From Gammaproteobacteria bacterium (GTDB lineage: Bacteria > Pseudomonadota > Gammaproteobacteria > JABDBA01), in the NCBI GenBank assembly GCA_013288885.1, contig JABDBA010000020.1, positions 1 through 39,223 of the forward strand: 39,223 nucleotides of DNA, written 5' to 3'. Below the pieces are notes generated by a model that did no database searches, had not been told where the DNA came from, and was given only the letters and a program-made list of their open reading frames with translations. Positions 21,740 through 36,700 of this stretch are shown one piece after another (within the stretch, counting starts at the first letter, position 1; each line of letters opens with the position of its first letter). The translations under genes and the position numbers were made by a program.

Positions 21740-24700
21740 TTATGTGCCGGGACACCTTCCTTTATTACCGGCAGTTCCTAATGCCAGCGTGTGTGACGAA
21801 CACAAATTAAAATTATCGTAAATATCCAAAGCGTCTTGTGCTTGTTCGTTTTGCATAGAAATTTGGATAGCTGCAAGACTAGCAGTGGTAGGATCTATTG
21901 CGAGCGAGATTAGATTATCCAACACATTGCTCGCTGAATTATCAATCGGGTTACCATAAGCATCGGTTGGGAATAATAATATCGATGGGTCGAGATTAGG
22001 TTGCTGCGGAACAACAACTGTAGCTGGTGTTAACGTGGGTACTGTAACAGATGTAGGAGTAGGCGTTGGTGTAGGAGTCGGCGTCGGTGTCGGTGTTGGT
22101 GTTGGTGTTGGTGTTGGCGACAAGCCTGATAAATCGATACCATCAAAATAATGCGTGCCTTGTTGTATTACATTTAATATGGTAATAAAAGGTAGCGCTT
22201 GCTTACCAGATTCTCCTTGTATGGTACTGGTGGGTGTAATAGCAGCGCCAAAGTTATCCGTTGATATAAAGGCAGTACCGGTATCTAAAGTCAGTTTGCC
22301 ATTCAATGAAGGATCAATACCTATTACCATATGACCCATTACATCACCATTCGTGGTAAATGAAGCAGAACCTAAAACATATAAACTGTTGTTACCGACA
22401 TCTGTGATACCCGTATTAGTACCGGCTTCTTGGGTAAAGTTGGTCACATAAATTTTTGCTGTATTATTAGTAACGTTATTCGCATTCACGATTACCAAAT
22501 TACCCAGTGGGGCGCTCATAGTACCAATGTCATTATTAAATATAATGTTACCGTTCGCAGCGGTGGAATCCAATGTCAAGTTTTGCGCGCCGCTAATACC
22601 GGCTAATGTTATGCTAGGAGCGGTAACAGAAATGTTGCCCGTTACTGCGCCAGTAGTTATTGCCGGCAAGCTAATATTAGCAGTATCAAATTGCAAGGTG
22701 AGATTATCTAAGCTCGCTGGCAAAGTAGGTAATGCTGCATTAGTATCCGCATTTTCAAAACTTAAGCTGCCAATGTTGCCATTGTCCGTGATGGTCACCG
22801 TGCCAGCAAAATCATTACCAGGGCCGCTTAACAAAATGTCGCCGGGGTTACTGATCGTAAAAGTTGATGTTGCCGCAGCATTTAAAACTTTTATTGATCC
22901 AACTTGTGTAATGTCGCCACCGGAGTTAACACTGAAATTACCGCCGACGTTTGAAGTATTGAAAATAATAGGACTGCTGGCTCCAATAGTAGAATCGCCG
23001 ACGCTGGTAAGAGCTACAGCGCCAGAGAATACATTTCCCAAACCACTTAAATCAATGCTCCCGCTGCTATTAAAACTGGCGTTACCATTCACAGCTAACG
23101 TATCAGATTGACTAATATTGCCAGCGGCCACTACTGTTAAATTACCTAAATTACCGGTTAAATTCGTTCCAATGCCCGAAAAGCCTAAATTAAGATCGGT
23201 ATTATTGGTGATAGCAGCGTTACCCGTATCTGTAAATAAAGTAACAATGCCGGAAAAACTGTTATTAGGATTTGTTAAAACAATATTACCACCACCGTTG
23301 CTAGTGAAATTCGCCTCTCCTCCCAACAGAACTGGAGCTGTTTGCGTGATCGAAGTTGTGGGTGCTTGGGTAATATTTCCTGGTACAGATCCCAAAAGTC
23401 CGGATGATCCCGCTGAAATATCTATTTCAGTCGTAACATTTAAATTTGCATTGAGGGTAACATTACCACCTGCCCCCAAACTTAATTCGCTGTTTGCGTT
23501 TATGGGATCATTGACTACAATTGCATGATTTGCACTCAAATCGACTGCATCGCCACTTAGCGCTCCATTAACTGTTAGTGTTCCACTAAAGCTGTTGGCA
23601 GATAAGGTTCCACCTGGATTTAATACTGTAGATGCGCCTAAATTTAAATCTCCTGCCGTGTTAACAGAAGCAGAGCCATTAGGCGCTTGCAGAGTAACTT
23701 GCCCACCGAAGTTATTGCCGAAGTCATTCACGGAAATATTTCCATTACTGCTGGTGAAAGAAGCCGGACCAGACACGTGGAGAGATGATTGCATTGGTAT
23801 ATGGAATGGTGGCGGCCCTGGAATAGAAATTTGACTGATATTCCCACCCGCATCCACGGTAAGTCCACCGAGCGTATTGATGTTTCCCAACTTTGCAGTC
23901 TCAGTAACGTTAGTACCTGTCGTAATAATTATTGTCGATGCAGGATTATTTGCTGTAATCGTACTATTGCCAACTGTAGTAAACGAACCATTCGTAGCAG
24001 TAAATTGCATAGAATTTGCATTAGGAATACTCATTGAACTGCTGGTAATAGTGATATTATTAGCTGCTGAGAATAATTCGGAGCCACTGCCACTTATCGT
24101 CAATGTCGGCGCAGTGATGTTGATATTTCCTGCATTTGTTGTGAGAGTAAAATTACCACCAATGCTCGATGCGCCCAAAGTGAAAGTATTGCTATTGATC
24201 ACAGAGACATCACTTGCACTGTTGAATGTAACCGTGTTACCAAAATTATTAGCACTTTGGTTAAGTGTAATACCAGCACCCGAATTAAAAGCAGATGTAC
24301 CGTTAACAACCAATGCGCCACCAGTTTGGCTAATCGCTTCATGCGGGGTGTTCACACTTAAACTGCCACCTACGGTCACGGCAGGTAAAGTTAAACCACT
24401 GGTAGCATTGTCGTAAGTCAATGTTAAATTACCGCCTATTAGTGTCGGCAGAGTCAGTGATGGTGATGAAGTTGATGCGTTTTCAAATGTTAAATTATTG
24501 ATGGTGCCAGAACCTGTCGTATTAAATGTAACAGATCCATTAAACATATTATTCGGGCCGCCAAGTGCAATATTTGAATTTGCTGCATTAGCTGTAAAGG
24601 TAGATGACCCTGTAACATCTAATGTACCAATCTGACTAAAACCAGCTGCGGTTGCTGTTAAACTTCCTCCAATCGTAGAAGCATCCAGCGTAAGTGCCAG

Positions 24701-27700
24701 ACTGTTTCTAATAGTAGCATCGCCACCACTATCGAGCGTAACAGTACCAGCCAATTGATTACCGCTATTATTAATACTGATCGCACCGCTGGTAGTAGCA
24801 TTTAAAATTCCACCAATAGTGGTAGCGCCGGTTAAATCAATACCGCCATTTCCTGCTTGTAAAGTTGCATTATGCGCCACATTAATAGCACTACTTCCGC
24901 TAATCTCTTTTGTTCCACCAGCGGTGAGGATTAAATTGCCACTGTCTAGTGTGGAAGTGCCATTTAAATTGATATCACCATTGCCTGTTATGAGACTCAA
25001 TCCGTTAACATTCAAGCTCGTAGATGCTAATTGGGTAATAGCACCACCGGTCGTATTACTACTACTGCTATCATTAGTTAAAACTTCTAAAGAACCACCA
25101 TTCGTATTAATATTGCCAATGGTTGCAGTGCCGTTACCACTCGAAGGTTGGTTCACGTTAATAACAATGCCACTTCCAGCTGTCGTAATTGAACTGCCGG
25201 AATCCATGGTAAAACTTTCACCACCACCATCTTGACCGGCAAATACTTGTAATCCGCTACCCGAAGTCGATGCTATATTAATAGCAACGGAAGGATCTAT
25301 TATCACATTACCCTTAGCATCCAAATTAACATTACCGCTGGTAGAATTATCTGTCATGTTTTGGCTAACTTCGATATCTCCAGTAGTAGTGTTTGCGATT
25401 ATATTACCACCTATTGATAAACTACCTAAAACGAGTTTTTGATTATTAAAGATAAAGTCAGTGCCAATTCCGCTATCCGTTAACGAAACCGCGCCAGTAA
25501 ACGAAGCATTAGTCAGATCGACATTACTAGCACCCAAGGTAAAGCTAGAAGTACCACCCACACTGAGTCCATTACTCGTTATCGGATTATTACCTGCGGT
25601 ATGCGCTGTTAAGTTTCCGCCAATCGTAGAATTTGTTAAGAAAAGAGTACGGCTATTTACGATTGAAGCATCGCTAGTGGTGGTCAGTGTAATGGCGTTG
25701 TCAAATGAATTGTTTATATTAGTTAATGTGATGGCATGAGCACCTGCGCTAAAATTAGCTGTTCCAGGAACCGTAAGTATACCGCTTTGTGTGATTGCAC
25801 CATTTGCGCTAATACTTAAATCACCGGTTGCCCCTGATAAATTAGTTAAGGTAACTGCAGGTAATGCAACTGCGCCAGCACTGGTGATAGTTAAATTATT
25901 TAATGGATTAATACTACCAATGGCATTACTTAATGTTACATCGCCTGCTGCAGCGTTTAAGGTAAGATTTTCTGGAGTAGTATTATTACTATTGATCGTA
26001 TTATTAAAAGTAATATTATTGGTGTTAGAAGTTAACGTTGTATTAGCGCCCAAAGTAACTGCATCATTATAAATTTGTGCGCCGGCAGTTTTTACAACAC
26101 CATTATTGATATTAGTGTTACCAGTAATCGTCAAGCTACTTAATGCCGTCGTGTTACCGATAGTGTTATTTAAGTTTATGGTGCCTGCGCCAGAATTCAA
26201 AGTCAGGTTAGCGCCACCATTAACGATGCCCAAGTTCATCGTACCACCTGTGGTATTCAATGTTAGGTCACTGCCTAAAGTTAAATTATTACCAATCGTT
26301 AACGTGGAATCATTAGAACTGATGGTAACTGGAGCAATCGCTGTGGTTAAACCGCCGTTAAATGCTAATGCTTTTTGCGCGCTGACATTTGCGCCATTCA
26401 AAGTAACTAACCCAGCAAAGCTAGAGCCTGAGCCATTGCCACCGATAGTAACATTATTATCAAAATTAACTGGGCCAGTAGCGATAATGTCTGAATTGGT
26501 ATTAACCGTGCTATCGAAAGTTGCGCCTGTTGAATTCAATGTTAAAGAAGGCGATGAACTACTGTTCGCATCAGTCACTGCGCCTGTTACTAAGATTTTG
26601 CCATTAACCGCTGATAACGTGATTGGATTCGTTAATTCAACAGCACCATTTAATTTTAATGCTGGGTTAGCATTGCTATTGGCAGTAATATTTGCGCCCA
26701 AATCAATGGTGCTGGCGGTTAGATTGATGGCATTACCAGTAATCGTGCCGATATCATTGATTGTTCCAGTGTTAGTAATATTCACATTACCACCACCGCT
26801 TTGACTAATACCAGTAATCGTTAACGGAGCAGCAGTATTTGTTAAATCAATATCACCACCGCTGGTATTAGTTGCTGTGAAACTGGAAATTGTATTGGCA
26901 TTGTTAAGGATAGTGCCACCGACAGAACTGGTTGTTAATGAACTAGTATTGATTGTGCTACCAACGCTTTGCATGATTGCACCGTTAGCAGTAACACTAA
27001 AGTTTCCGGTGACGGAAGCATTATCTAGCGTAAGCGCATTATTATTGTTTAAGCTAACAGCACCACCACTGGTAATTGCAATATCATTAAAATTATTGGC
27101 ATTGTTGAGCGTGATATTGCCACTTGCATTAAGCGTTGTTGCACCCGCAACACTGACAGCACCGCTACTAGTAATGCTTGTGGTTGCTCCATTTGGTATT
27201 ACACTTAAAAATCCACTAATGTTAGATGTTCCTAAATCAATATTATTTGTATAATCTAACGTTACGTTTTGCGCGCTGGCTATGTCCACCGTACCAAAAT
27301 TATTATTAGCATTGTTAAAATTAACAGGCGTACCACTACCCACATTTAATGTCAAAGTTTCTCCGGTGCCAGTGAAAGGCTGCGAGTTGCTAATTGCTCC
27401 ACCGTTAGTTGTTAAGGTTACATTGTTAGTGAGGGTAGTTGGCTTATTTAAAGTGATGCCATTGCCTGCACCCGTTGTCGTGATATTAGAGCCAAGTTTT
27501 ATAATGCCAGTGCCAGATGGTGCTATAGTAGTACCGCCTACAGATTGTAAAGTTCCATTAACAACGATATTAGCATTACCTACACCAGGCGTACCTTGTA
27601 AAGTAATGGTTCCAGCGGCTATTAGCGAACCACCTGCTTGTATCTCGACGCTGGTTCCTGGATTAATGTTTAAATTAGATCCTTGTATTAAAATATTATC

Positions 27701-30700
27701 ACTGCTATTAACTGATCCGGTATTTGTTACGCGCACACCACCAAAACCAGTGGGGGTCGAGTTATCATCGGCGATAAAATCTAAATACGATCCGACACCA
27801 GACGATTTAATCGCACCAGTAATGATGATGTCTCCTGATGTTACACTGTAGGTGTGAGGTGCAGTCCAAGTGGGGTCACTACCGTTTAAAATTAAGCTAT
27901 CAGGCACACCTTGCAAAATAATATTACCTTGACCTGCTACCGGAGTTTGATTCACTTGTACGTCGCTATCCGGTACTACGATACCGCCCGTGCCACCTGA
28001 AGTGGTTAAGAGTCCATTAACAGTAACAATATAATTTGTTGGTGGGATAAGCTGGCTAGTATTAGCGGCTTTAACGATAATATCGCCTCCTGGTGAAGCG
28101 CCATTTGTAGTCGTGATATTTCCATTGAGAATAATCTTTCCAGCATCATTCGTTAACAGAGTCACAGCACCAGCCTGAATTGACGTTAACGCTGCGGTAG
28201 TTAAATTTCCTCCGACATTGACAGCAAGACTATTGGAGATAGTGATTCCTTCTAAGGTGAGATCGTTAGCATCATTCAAGGTAGCATTAGTAGCATTATT
28301 AATAATTGCCGAGCTGAAGTTATTATTAGAATTATTCAAAGTGGTAGCGCCGACTGAGCTAGTCGTTAGTAGTGCACCTTCAATAATACCGTTAGAGATT
28401 TCTTGAATTCCTGCTGATGTATCCGTTAAAGAAACGTTACCTGAATTAGCATTCAGTGTGCCGCTAATGCTGATGCCACCCGTATTCGTAATATTCACAT
28501 TGCCGCCAGCTTCAGTTATTCCAGTGATGGTTAATGGAGCAGCAGTATTTAGTAATTGAATCGCGCCGCTGCCGCTGTTAGTCGCATTGAAATCAGTAAT
28601 TTGATTTGCATTCGTTAAAGTGAGCCCACCCACTGAATTAAAAGTGGCAGTACCAGGTACTGTTATCGTTGTTGCACCACTTTGAGAAATAGTGCCACTA
28701 GTAGAAGTCACATTCAAATTATTGCCGACAGAAACAGTGCCTAATTCTAGTCCTAGATTATTCGTGATAGAAATATTGTTTGCACCAGTGTTACTCAACG
28801 AAACTGCACCGGTAACTGCAAATGCATTGCCGGTATTTGTTAATACAATAGGACTGGCATGTGCATTAAAACTTGCAGTTCCCCCTACTGTCAGCGCGCC
28901 GGTTTGTATAATTCCCACTACGCTACTGGTGTTTGCAGCTGATGCAGTTAAGTTACCGCCGATGGAAGAAGTACCAAATGCTAATCTACCAGCACTCTTT
29001 ATGCTAACGTTGTTGGCGCCGCTATTTTGCAATATCACCGTGCCAGGAAACGAGTTTGCGGCATTATTTAATGTAATGGGATTAGCATTTGCATTAAAGG
29101 TACTGGTAAATCCAGACCCATTTATAATGCTACCAGCTTGACTGATGCTGCCAAAGTTATTAATGTTTATATTACCGACATTTTGGTTAATAAAATCCAC
29201 CACTAAACTACCACTATTTGTTAAATCGATATCACCATTCGTGACATTATTTGCACTGAATGCAGTAATTTGGTTAGAACTACTATTTAGTGTAGTACCA
29301 CCGCTGGATGTCGTTGACAGAGCGCCACTGATTCCACCACTGGTCTGAGTAATTGCACCATTCGTATTCGTAGTGCTCAGGTTAATAGTGCCCCCTGCAT
29401 TAATACTGAGGTTCCCGCTCAGCGTAATAGCACCATCATTTGATATGAGTACTTGAGTACCACTCGATGTACTGTTTTCGTTAATTCCAGTAATAGTTAA
29501 CGGTAAATTATTGACTAAATCTATGCCGCTTCCCGAAGTGCTATTGCTATCAGCACCATTGAAACTTGATACACTATTTGTATTACCCAATGTTGTACCA
29601 CCTACAGAAGATGTAGTTAGCGATGCTGTGCTAATCGTGCCAGTATCTTCATTCAATGTACTGCTGGTCGTTAATGAAACACTGCCTGCTGGTACAGAAA
29701 TGGCACCACTTACGTCCATAGGCCCACTCGAAGTCGCATTAAAAGTGCCGCCTGAGTTTAATGTAACTGCAGGAATGGTCATTGGAACGTTACTACCATC
29801 AAATACGATAGTGAAATTATTCACGCTGGTAGAACCACTAAATGTCGGGAAACTAGCACTAGCATTGTCATTTTCGAATGAAAGATTATTAATAATACCG
29901 CTGCCAGCTCCGGTATAAGCAAAATTAACGGCTCCGGCAAAATTATTACTTGTGTTGCTTAAATTTATATTTGAACCTGATACGGTAGTCGAAAAATTCG
30001 CATTACCATTCACCGTCAACGTACTCGCTTGCGTGATGTTACCGCCCGCAATTGCAGTTAAATTTCCACCAATGTTAGATGTGCCCAAAATCAGGGCTTG
30101 ACTATTTGTAATAGCAACATCATTTGCACCAGTATTGGTTAACGAAACCGCACCAGTAAATGCATTAGAGTTGGAATTTAATGTAATAGGAGAGTCGTGA
30201 CCATTAAAAGTAGAATTGGATGCTGCATTACTAACCGTAATACTACTTCCTGTTGCCTGACTGATGCCTCCATTATTATTAATCGTTAAATTACCACCCG
30301 ATTGACTAATGTTGCCCAAAACCAAGTTGCCTGAAAGCATATTGTTAACATTTTGCAAAATAATATCACCCGTTGCAGAATTCGTTGCAACGAAGCCAGT
30401 CAAATTATTAACGTTATTTAAGAGTGTACCACCCTTGGAACTCGTGGTGAGTGTCCCCCCATTAGCTGTACCAGTAATAATACCAGTGCCACTTTCTTGC
30501 ACCACACCTGCTGTAGCTGTTAAGGAGACATTTCCGGTGGTGTTTATGTTACCTGCGTTCAATGTAACATTATGTCCTCCCGTGACGTTAATAATACCAC
30601 CCGCTGTACTACTGACATTTGCGTTTAATACAATATCACTGCTTGTACCCGTGGCATTTAATGTAATTGTGCCTGAACCAGCCGATGTAACCGTGTTACC

Positions 30701-33700
30701 AATCGTTACTGTGCCACCAGTTGCTGTTAAATTAATATCACCAGCTGATGCGCTAACTGCACCAAGCGTTGTTAATGCACCCGTTGCTGTTAAATTAATA
30801 TCACCATTAGCTGATGCTGCACCAAGAGTAGTTAATGCACCCGTATTTGATACTGTCAAAGATCCACCACCGCCCTCACTGATACCAGCATTGGCAATGG
30901 TTAATGTTGCTGCTGTGTTATTTAAGCTAATGCCCACACTACTTGTGTCAGAAGCACTAAAACTTGAAACGGTATTGGCGCCATTTAATGTGGTACCTGC
31001 ACCAGATAGAGTTGTTAATAACCCACCACTGATATTTCCAGTACTCTGAGTGATCGCACCCGATGCAGCAGTTAGAGTAATATTACCCATACCTGTCGAG
31101 ATAATGCCACTGTCATCAATTCCGTTTGAAATGTTTGCGATAGTGACATTGCCAACCCCGCTCTGTGTAATGTTACCAATCGATAAAGTTGAAGGCGTAT
31201 TGCTTATTAGATCAATATCACCACTGGTCGTGTTACTTGCATTAAAACTATTAACAAGATTGTTGTTGTTATTTAATGTAGTGCCAGTCACAGAACTTGT
31301 TGTTAATGCTGTACTGTTAATAGAACCTGAACTGATTTCTTGAATGGCGCCTGAGGTATCTGTTAATGTAACGGTACTTATATTGGTACCAATTAGGCCG
31401 CTAATTGAGATACCACCTGAATTAGTAACACTTACATTACCATTGCTGGCAGTTTGACTAATACCGGTAATGGTTAATGCTGCGTTATTGGTTAATGCAA
31501 TATCACCACTGGTATTAGTAGCTGAAAAATTAGAAATAACATTGGCACCATTCAGTGCAGTACCACCCCTAGAACTGGTAGTGAGTAATCCAGTAGTAGC
31601 AATAGTACCTGAACCACTTTGACTGATCGATCCACCTACGCCACTCGCTGTTAGGTTAACAGCACCAGCACCGGCTGTAATAGAACCCGTATCAGCAATT
31701 GCGCCAGTATTGGTTACCGTAACGGAACCACCACCACTTTCACTGATGCCTGTAACCGTTAATGGTGCTGCCGTGTTAGTTAAAGCAATGTTACCGCTAC
31801 CAGAATTGGTTGCTTGGAAATTGGAAATGGTATTTGCACCATTTAGCGTAGTACCACCGACAGAAGATGTGATTAGTGATGCCGCGTTAATTATGTTGGT
31901 ATTTTCGTTTAATGTGCCACTGGATGTCGCCATTAAACTGCCGCCGATGGTTGAATTTCCTAAAACAAGATTTTGATTATTATTAAGAGTATCCGTATTG
32001 TTGCCGGTATCTGTTAATGAAACAGCACCGGTAAACAAATTACCAAGACCTAAAGTGATTTGATTGCCGTTGGAATTGAATGTTGATGTACCAGTAACAT
32101 TCAGTATACCGCTTTGTGTAATTGTTCCACCTGCAGTTGCAATTAGATTTCCGCTGAGGATAAGAGCGGGTAATGTTATCTGAGCATTATCAAATTGCAG
32201 CGTGAAATTGCGTAATGATGGAGTAGTGGTCGGATTAAAATTAAATGCCGCTGATGCATTAGTATTACGTAAAGCGATATCACGAATGTAGTTATTATTG
32301 GTAAATGTTACTGCGCCAGTGAAATTATTCGCAAAGGTATTCAATAAAATATCTAAACTGTTAGCCGTAGACGTTCCAGAAGTTACTGTAAAAGTAGATA
32401 AACCACCAACCGTGAGCGCACCGGTTTGAGTAATTGCACTACCTGTTATAGAACTTGTTGCCGCAGCCGTTAAATTTCCACCAATGTTAGATGCGCCTAA
32501 AACCAGTGCTTGACCGTTAGTGATAGAAGCATTGTTTGCGCCCGTAGTATCCAGTGAAACTGCACCGGTAAATGCATTATTCGTATTTGTCAAAGTGATC
32601 GCATTAGCGCCGGCGTTAAAACTGGATGTGCCACCAACCGTTAATGTACCTATTTGAGTTATGGACCCACTCGCAGTAACATTTAAACTGCCTCCTACAG
32701 AACTGGTGTTAAATGGCAAAGCCGTTGAGCCGGAAATATAAACGTTACTATTGCTATTGGTCGCGGTAACAGTGACGCCACCTAAAATACCGCCACTACC
32801 CATACCAATGCTTAATGGTGTAACACTGGTTCCGATATTACCGGAACCATTTAATATCAAACTAATACTGCCGCTAGTATCAGCAGCACTATTGACATTT
32901 CCTGTTGTTAACGAACCTGTTCCGCTAATAGAGCCCGTTTGCGCAGTCAGTGAGATGCCTCCTGATGAGTTAAGCCGCTGTACTGTAAGCATTGCACCAT
33001 TAACAAAAATATTGCCGCCAGCAACAACATCTATACCTAAATTAGCAGATAGATTCGCTGCGCCCACGTTGCCGTTGAATGTGATATCACCGGCGCCTGC
33101 CGTACTAAAATTCAACACTTCATCCGATGAAAATGTACCTGCTGTTGTAATTGAATGTGCTGTGAAGAAAGCGGTATCGCCTAAAGTACCATCTGTGATA
33201 TTTGCACTGTCTAACACAGCGATAGAACTGCTTGAAGAGGTGAATGACGGCTGTACACCGTTTATTGTTAATGGATTGTTATAAGTTTGCGCGCCTGAAG
33301 TGCTAATAGTAGTGCCATTAATAACAGTCGTGCCACCTGCATCCGTCGTCAAACTTGCTAACGGTGTAGTTCCACCTATATTTCCATTAAAAGTCGTCGT
33401 TCCACCTGAATCCGTTGTTAAGCCAAATGGGCCATCCACTGTGCTGGCAAAATCAATAGCGCCATTGCCGAGAGAATTTAAAGTATCATTCGCACCTAAG
33501 GTCACTGCATCATTATAATTTTGTGCACCCGTAGTTATTACTGCACCACCATTAATGGCTGTGGTACCTGGTGCATCGGTGGTCAAACTTGTTAAGGCTA
33601 AATTATTACCCACTAGCCCACCGAAAGTGGTCAGTCCTGACGTATTAACCGCTAAAGTAAATGCACCGTCAACGGTGCTGGCAAAATCAATAGCGCCGCC

Positions 33701-36700
33701 GCTGGTAGAAGTTAATATTGCATTTGCGCCCAAATTCACGGCACCACCATAAGTTTGCGCGCCGGTGGTAGACACAGAAGTGGTATTGATATTAACCGGC
33801 CCGGCAAAATTGACGGTACTGGTGCCACCGCTGGTTGTTGCAATGGTGCCATTGATTGTATAAGTCACATTGGAGGAAGGAACAACCAAAGAAGCCGTTT
33901 TATTAATCGAATTACCTAATGTTATATTATCGCCGGAAAAAGAATACAAAATGTTGGCTGAACTTAAATTACCGATTGCCGTCACTAAAGTTGCATTGGA
34001 ATAAGCATTCGTATCGCTGCTGATACCCACATTAATATTATTCAGCGCAGTAATATTTAATCCGGTTAAACTAGCACCGCCGGTAGGCACAATAGCAATG
34101 GCATTACCCACGTCGGGAGAACTACCTGCATTATTTAAATAAGTCAAAATTACACTGCTGTCAGCAACAGCCGCATTCGGTTCCAGGAAATAATAAAATC
34201 CATTGGCACCTGTGGTAACCGTGCCTTGGATCAATCCATTACCCGTTAGATTCAAACCATTATCAGCCATTTGCACTGGATGATTGCCCGTGTCACCGGT
34301 AATAGTGCCGGAAATCGCCCGCGGTGTACTGCCAGAATATAATTCAGATAAGAAAGGATAAGATTGACCGTTGATAATATTCCAATTAGCACTATTAAAC
34401 GTCCAGTTGGTATAAGTACTTTGTTGAGAAAGATTGACGGTGCCACCATTAGTGCACGTACCGGAGAAACAACCGCCGGTACCACCACCTGCGCTGGTGC
34501 TTTGTCCTGAAGTGTCGGTATCCCAAAAACTGTTATTAACCGTCAAGGTAGAAGATGATTCTTTCAAACCGATCAAACCGCCTTTGTTGCCAGTGCCAGA
34601 TACCAGACCTGTACTATAGGAATTAGTCACTGTCGCTGTTTGTCCGCTAGCCAGATTATCCCCTAATAAACCACCGACATCAGCAATGGCATTAATGGAA
34701 GAAACCACACTGCCCGTGCTATATGAATTAATAATACTGCTTGCGCCTCCTAAACTACCGGCGATACCACCACCAGAACTGCTTGATACGGATGCACTGT
34801 TCAGTTGGATATTCGCAGCGTTATAAGCATAATCAATCGTGCTACCGCCAATCGCAGCACCAGCAATACCACCTACATGCGTGTTGCCAGTTCCAGAAGA
34901 TATAACAGAACCCGTCACATAAACATTTTCTATGGTGCCAGCTTGTAATTCTCCCATTAAACCACCCGTGAAAGCAGCGGTAGAGGAATCAGTAATCTTG
35001 ACATTCGATAAGCCAACATTTTCTATTACAGAGTTGCTGTTATTAACCACACTAAATAATCCTGCATTAGTTCCGGTGATTTTTTCATATAAACCGTTAA
35101 TGTAAAAATTATTGCCATTGAAATTACCGGTAAAAGTGCCCACTGGATTGGAGGCAATCGGCACAAAGCCAGCGCCGGTTGTTAAGTTAGTTCCCCATAC
35201 ATCACTGAGGCTGCTGAAGCCAGTGTTAGTCGTTGGCGTGCTATTTAATTCAGTACTGAGATCAATATTATTGCCTAAAGTGTAATTCGCGCCTAAAGTT
35301 GAACCAGCTAATTGCAATTGATGCGCATTAGTAATAGTCGTGCTGTATTCCGACATCAATATCGGACGCGTGCTGCCATTAAAAATAAACCAGGTAAAAT
35401 TAGGTACCACTGCAGTGGTACTAGGCGTAGAAGTAATGCTGCCATTGACACCTGCAGTAGCGCTCCAACCGGCGGTGGTGTAACTAGCTAATAGATCAAG
35501 GTTCTTCGGTGTACTTCCCGCAACTACATTATTGGCAGTAGTAACATCCGTTACACTACCCACGCAAGTTGTGTTACCAAAACAACCGCCATACATATTG
35601 GTAATAGTGCCTGTGTTAGTACCATAACCTACTGTAATAGGAGTGGTTGCGTTACTGTTCCCTGCATCCCATAACACATCAGAAACTGTTCCGCTGGTCT
35701 CGCCCACTACACCACCAAGTAATCCACCCGTCCTATCGATTGAAGAAGGATTAATAATGCCTGAACTATAAGACAATGTTAATGTGCTGCCACCCATAAA
35801 ACCTACTACACCGCCAATGATCGAAGCAGTGCTGCTACCCGTATTATCCGTAATGGTGCCTATATTATAAGTATTTTCGATAGTTGAGGCGCCTGGCGAT
35901 GAGCCCACTACGCCGCCCAAAGCAGGTGGTGAATTATTGTTACCTGTTGAAGTAACACTAGCGGCGTTATAAGAATTTTCTAATATTACTGCGGAATTTT
36001 TACCGAGCACACCCACCAAACCACCTATTGCACCGCCCACTGCAGTAGCACTCTTGCTTCCAGTTATTGCGCCCGTCACATAAACATTATTAATAGTTCC
36101 ACCATTGGCAAAACCGATTAAACCTCCTACGCCAACTTGTGCAGCTCCTGAAGTAGTACCACCGGTAATATTAACGTTGGTTAAACCAATATTTTGAATG
36201 ATATTGCCGGTTGTTAAGTTAGTGCTACCGAAAAATCCCACTTCATCATCAGCGGCTTGTATACCCTGCAGACTCATGTAAATATCATTAATCGTATAGC
36301 CTTTACCATTAAAATTGCCGGTAAAACTATTAGTGATATTGCCAATAGGCACAAATCCTGCGCCCGTCGGTGTATTGGTGTTGGTTCCCCAAACATCGGC
36401 CGCATTTGTCATTCCACTAGTCAAATCAATATTATTAGCGAGCGTATAATTAGCGCCTAATGTTGATCCCATTAATTGCAATTGATGTGCATTCGTAACG
36501 GTGGTGCTGTATTCTGACATTAATATCGGGCGGGTTTGACCGTTAAACATAAACCACGTTGCCGTAGGCGCTATACTGGTGGTATTGGGAGTATCACTGA
36601 TGTTCCAGCCTGCATTGGTATAAGTACTTATATCGGAAAGATTGGCTGTGCCACCATTGGTGCACGTACCTGAAAAACAACCACCGGTACCGCCACCCGC

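Noticed and set aside
22053..22118. CRISPR-like or other array
   Set aside because: It is a coding Pro-Thr hexamer tract without spacers.
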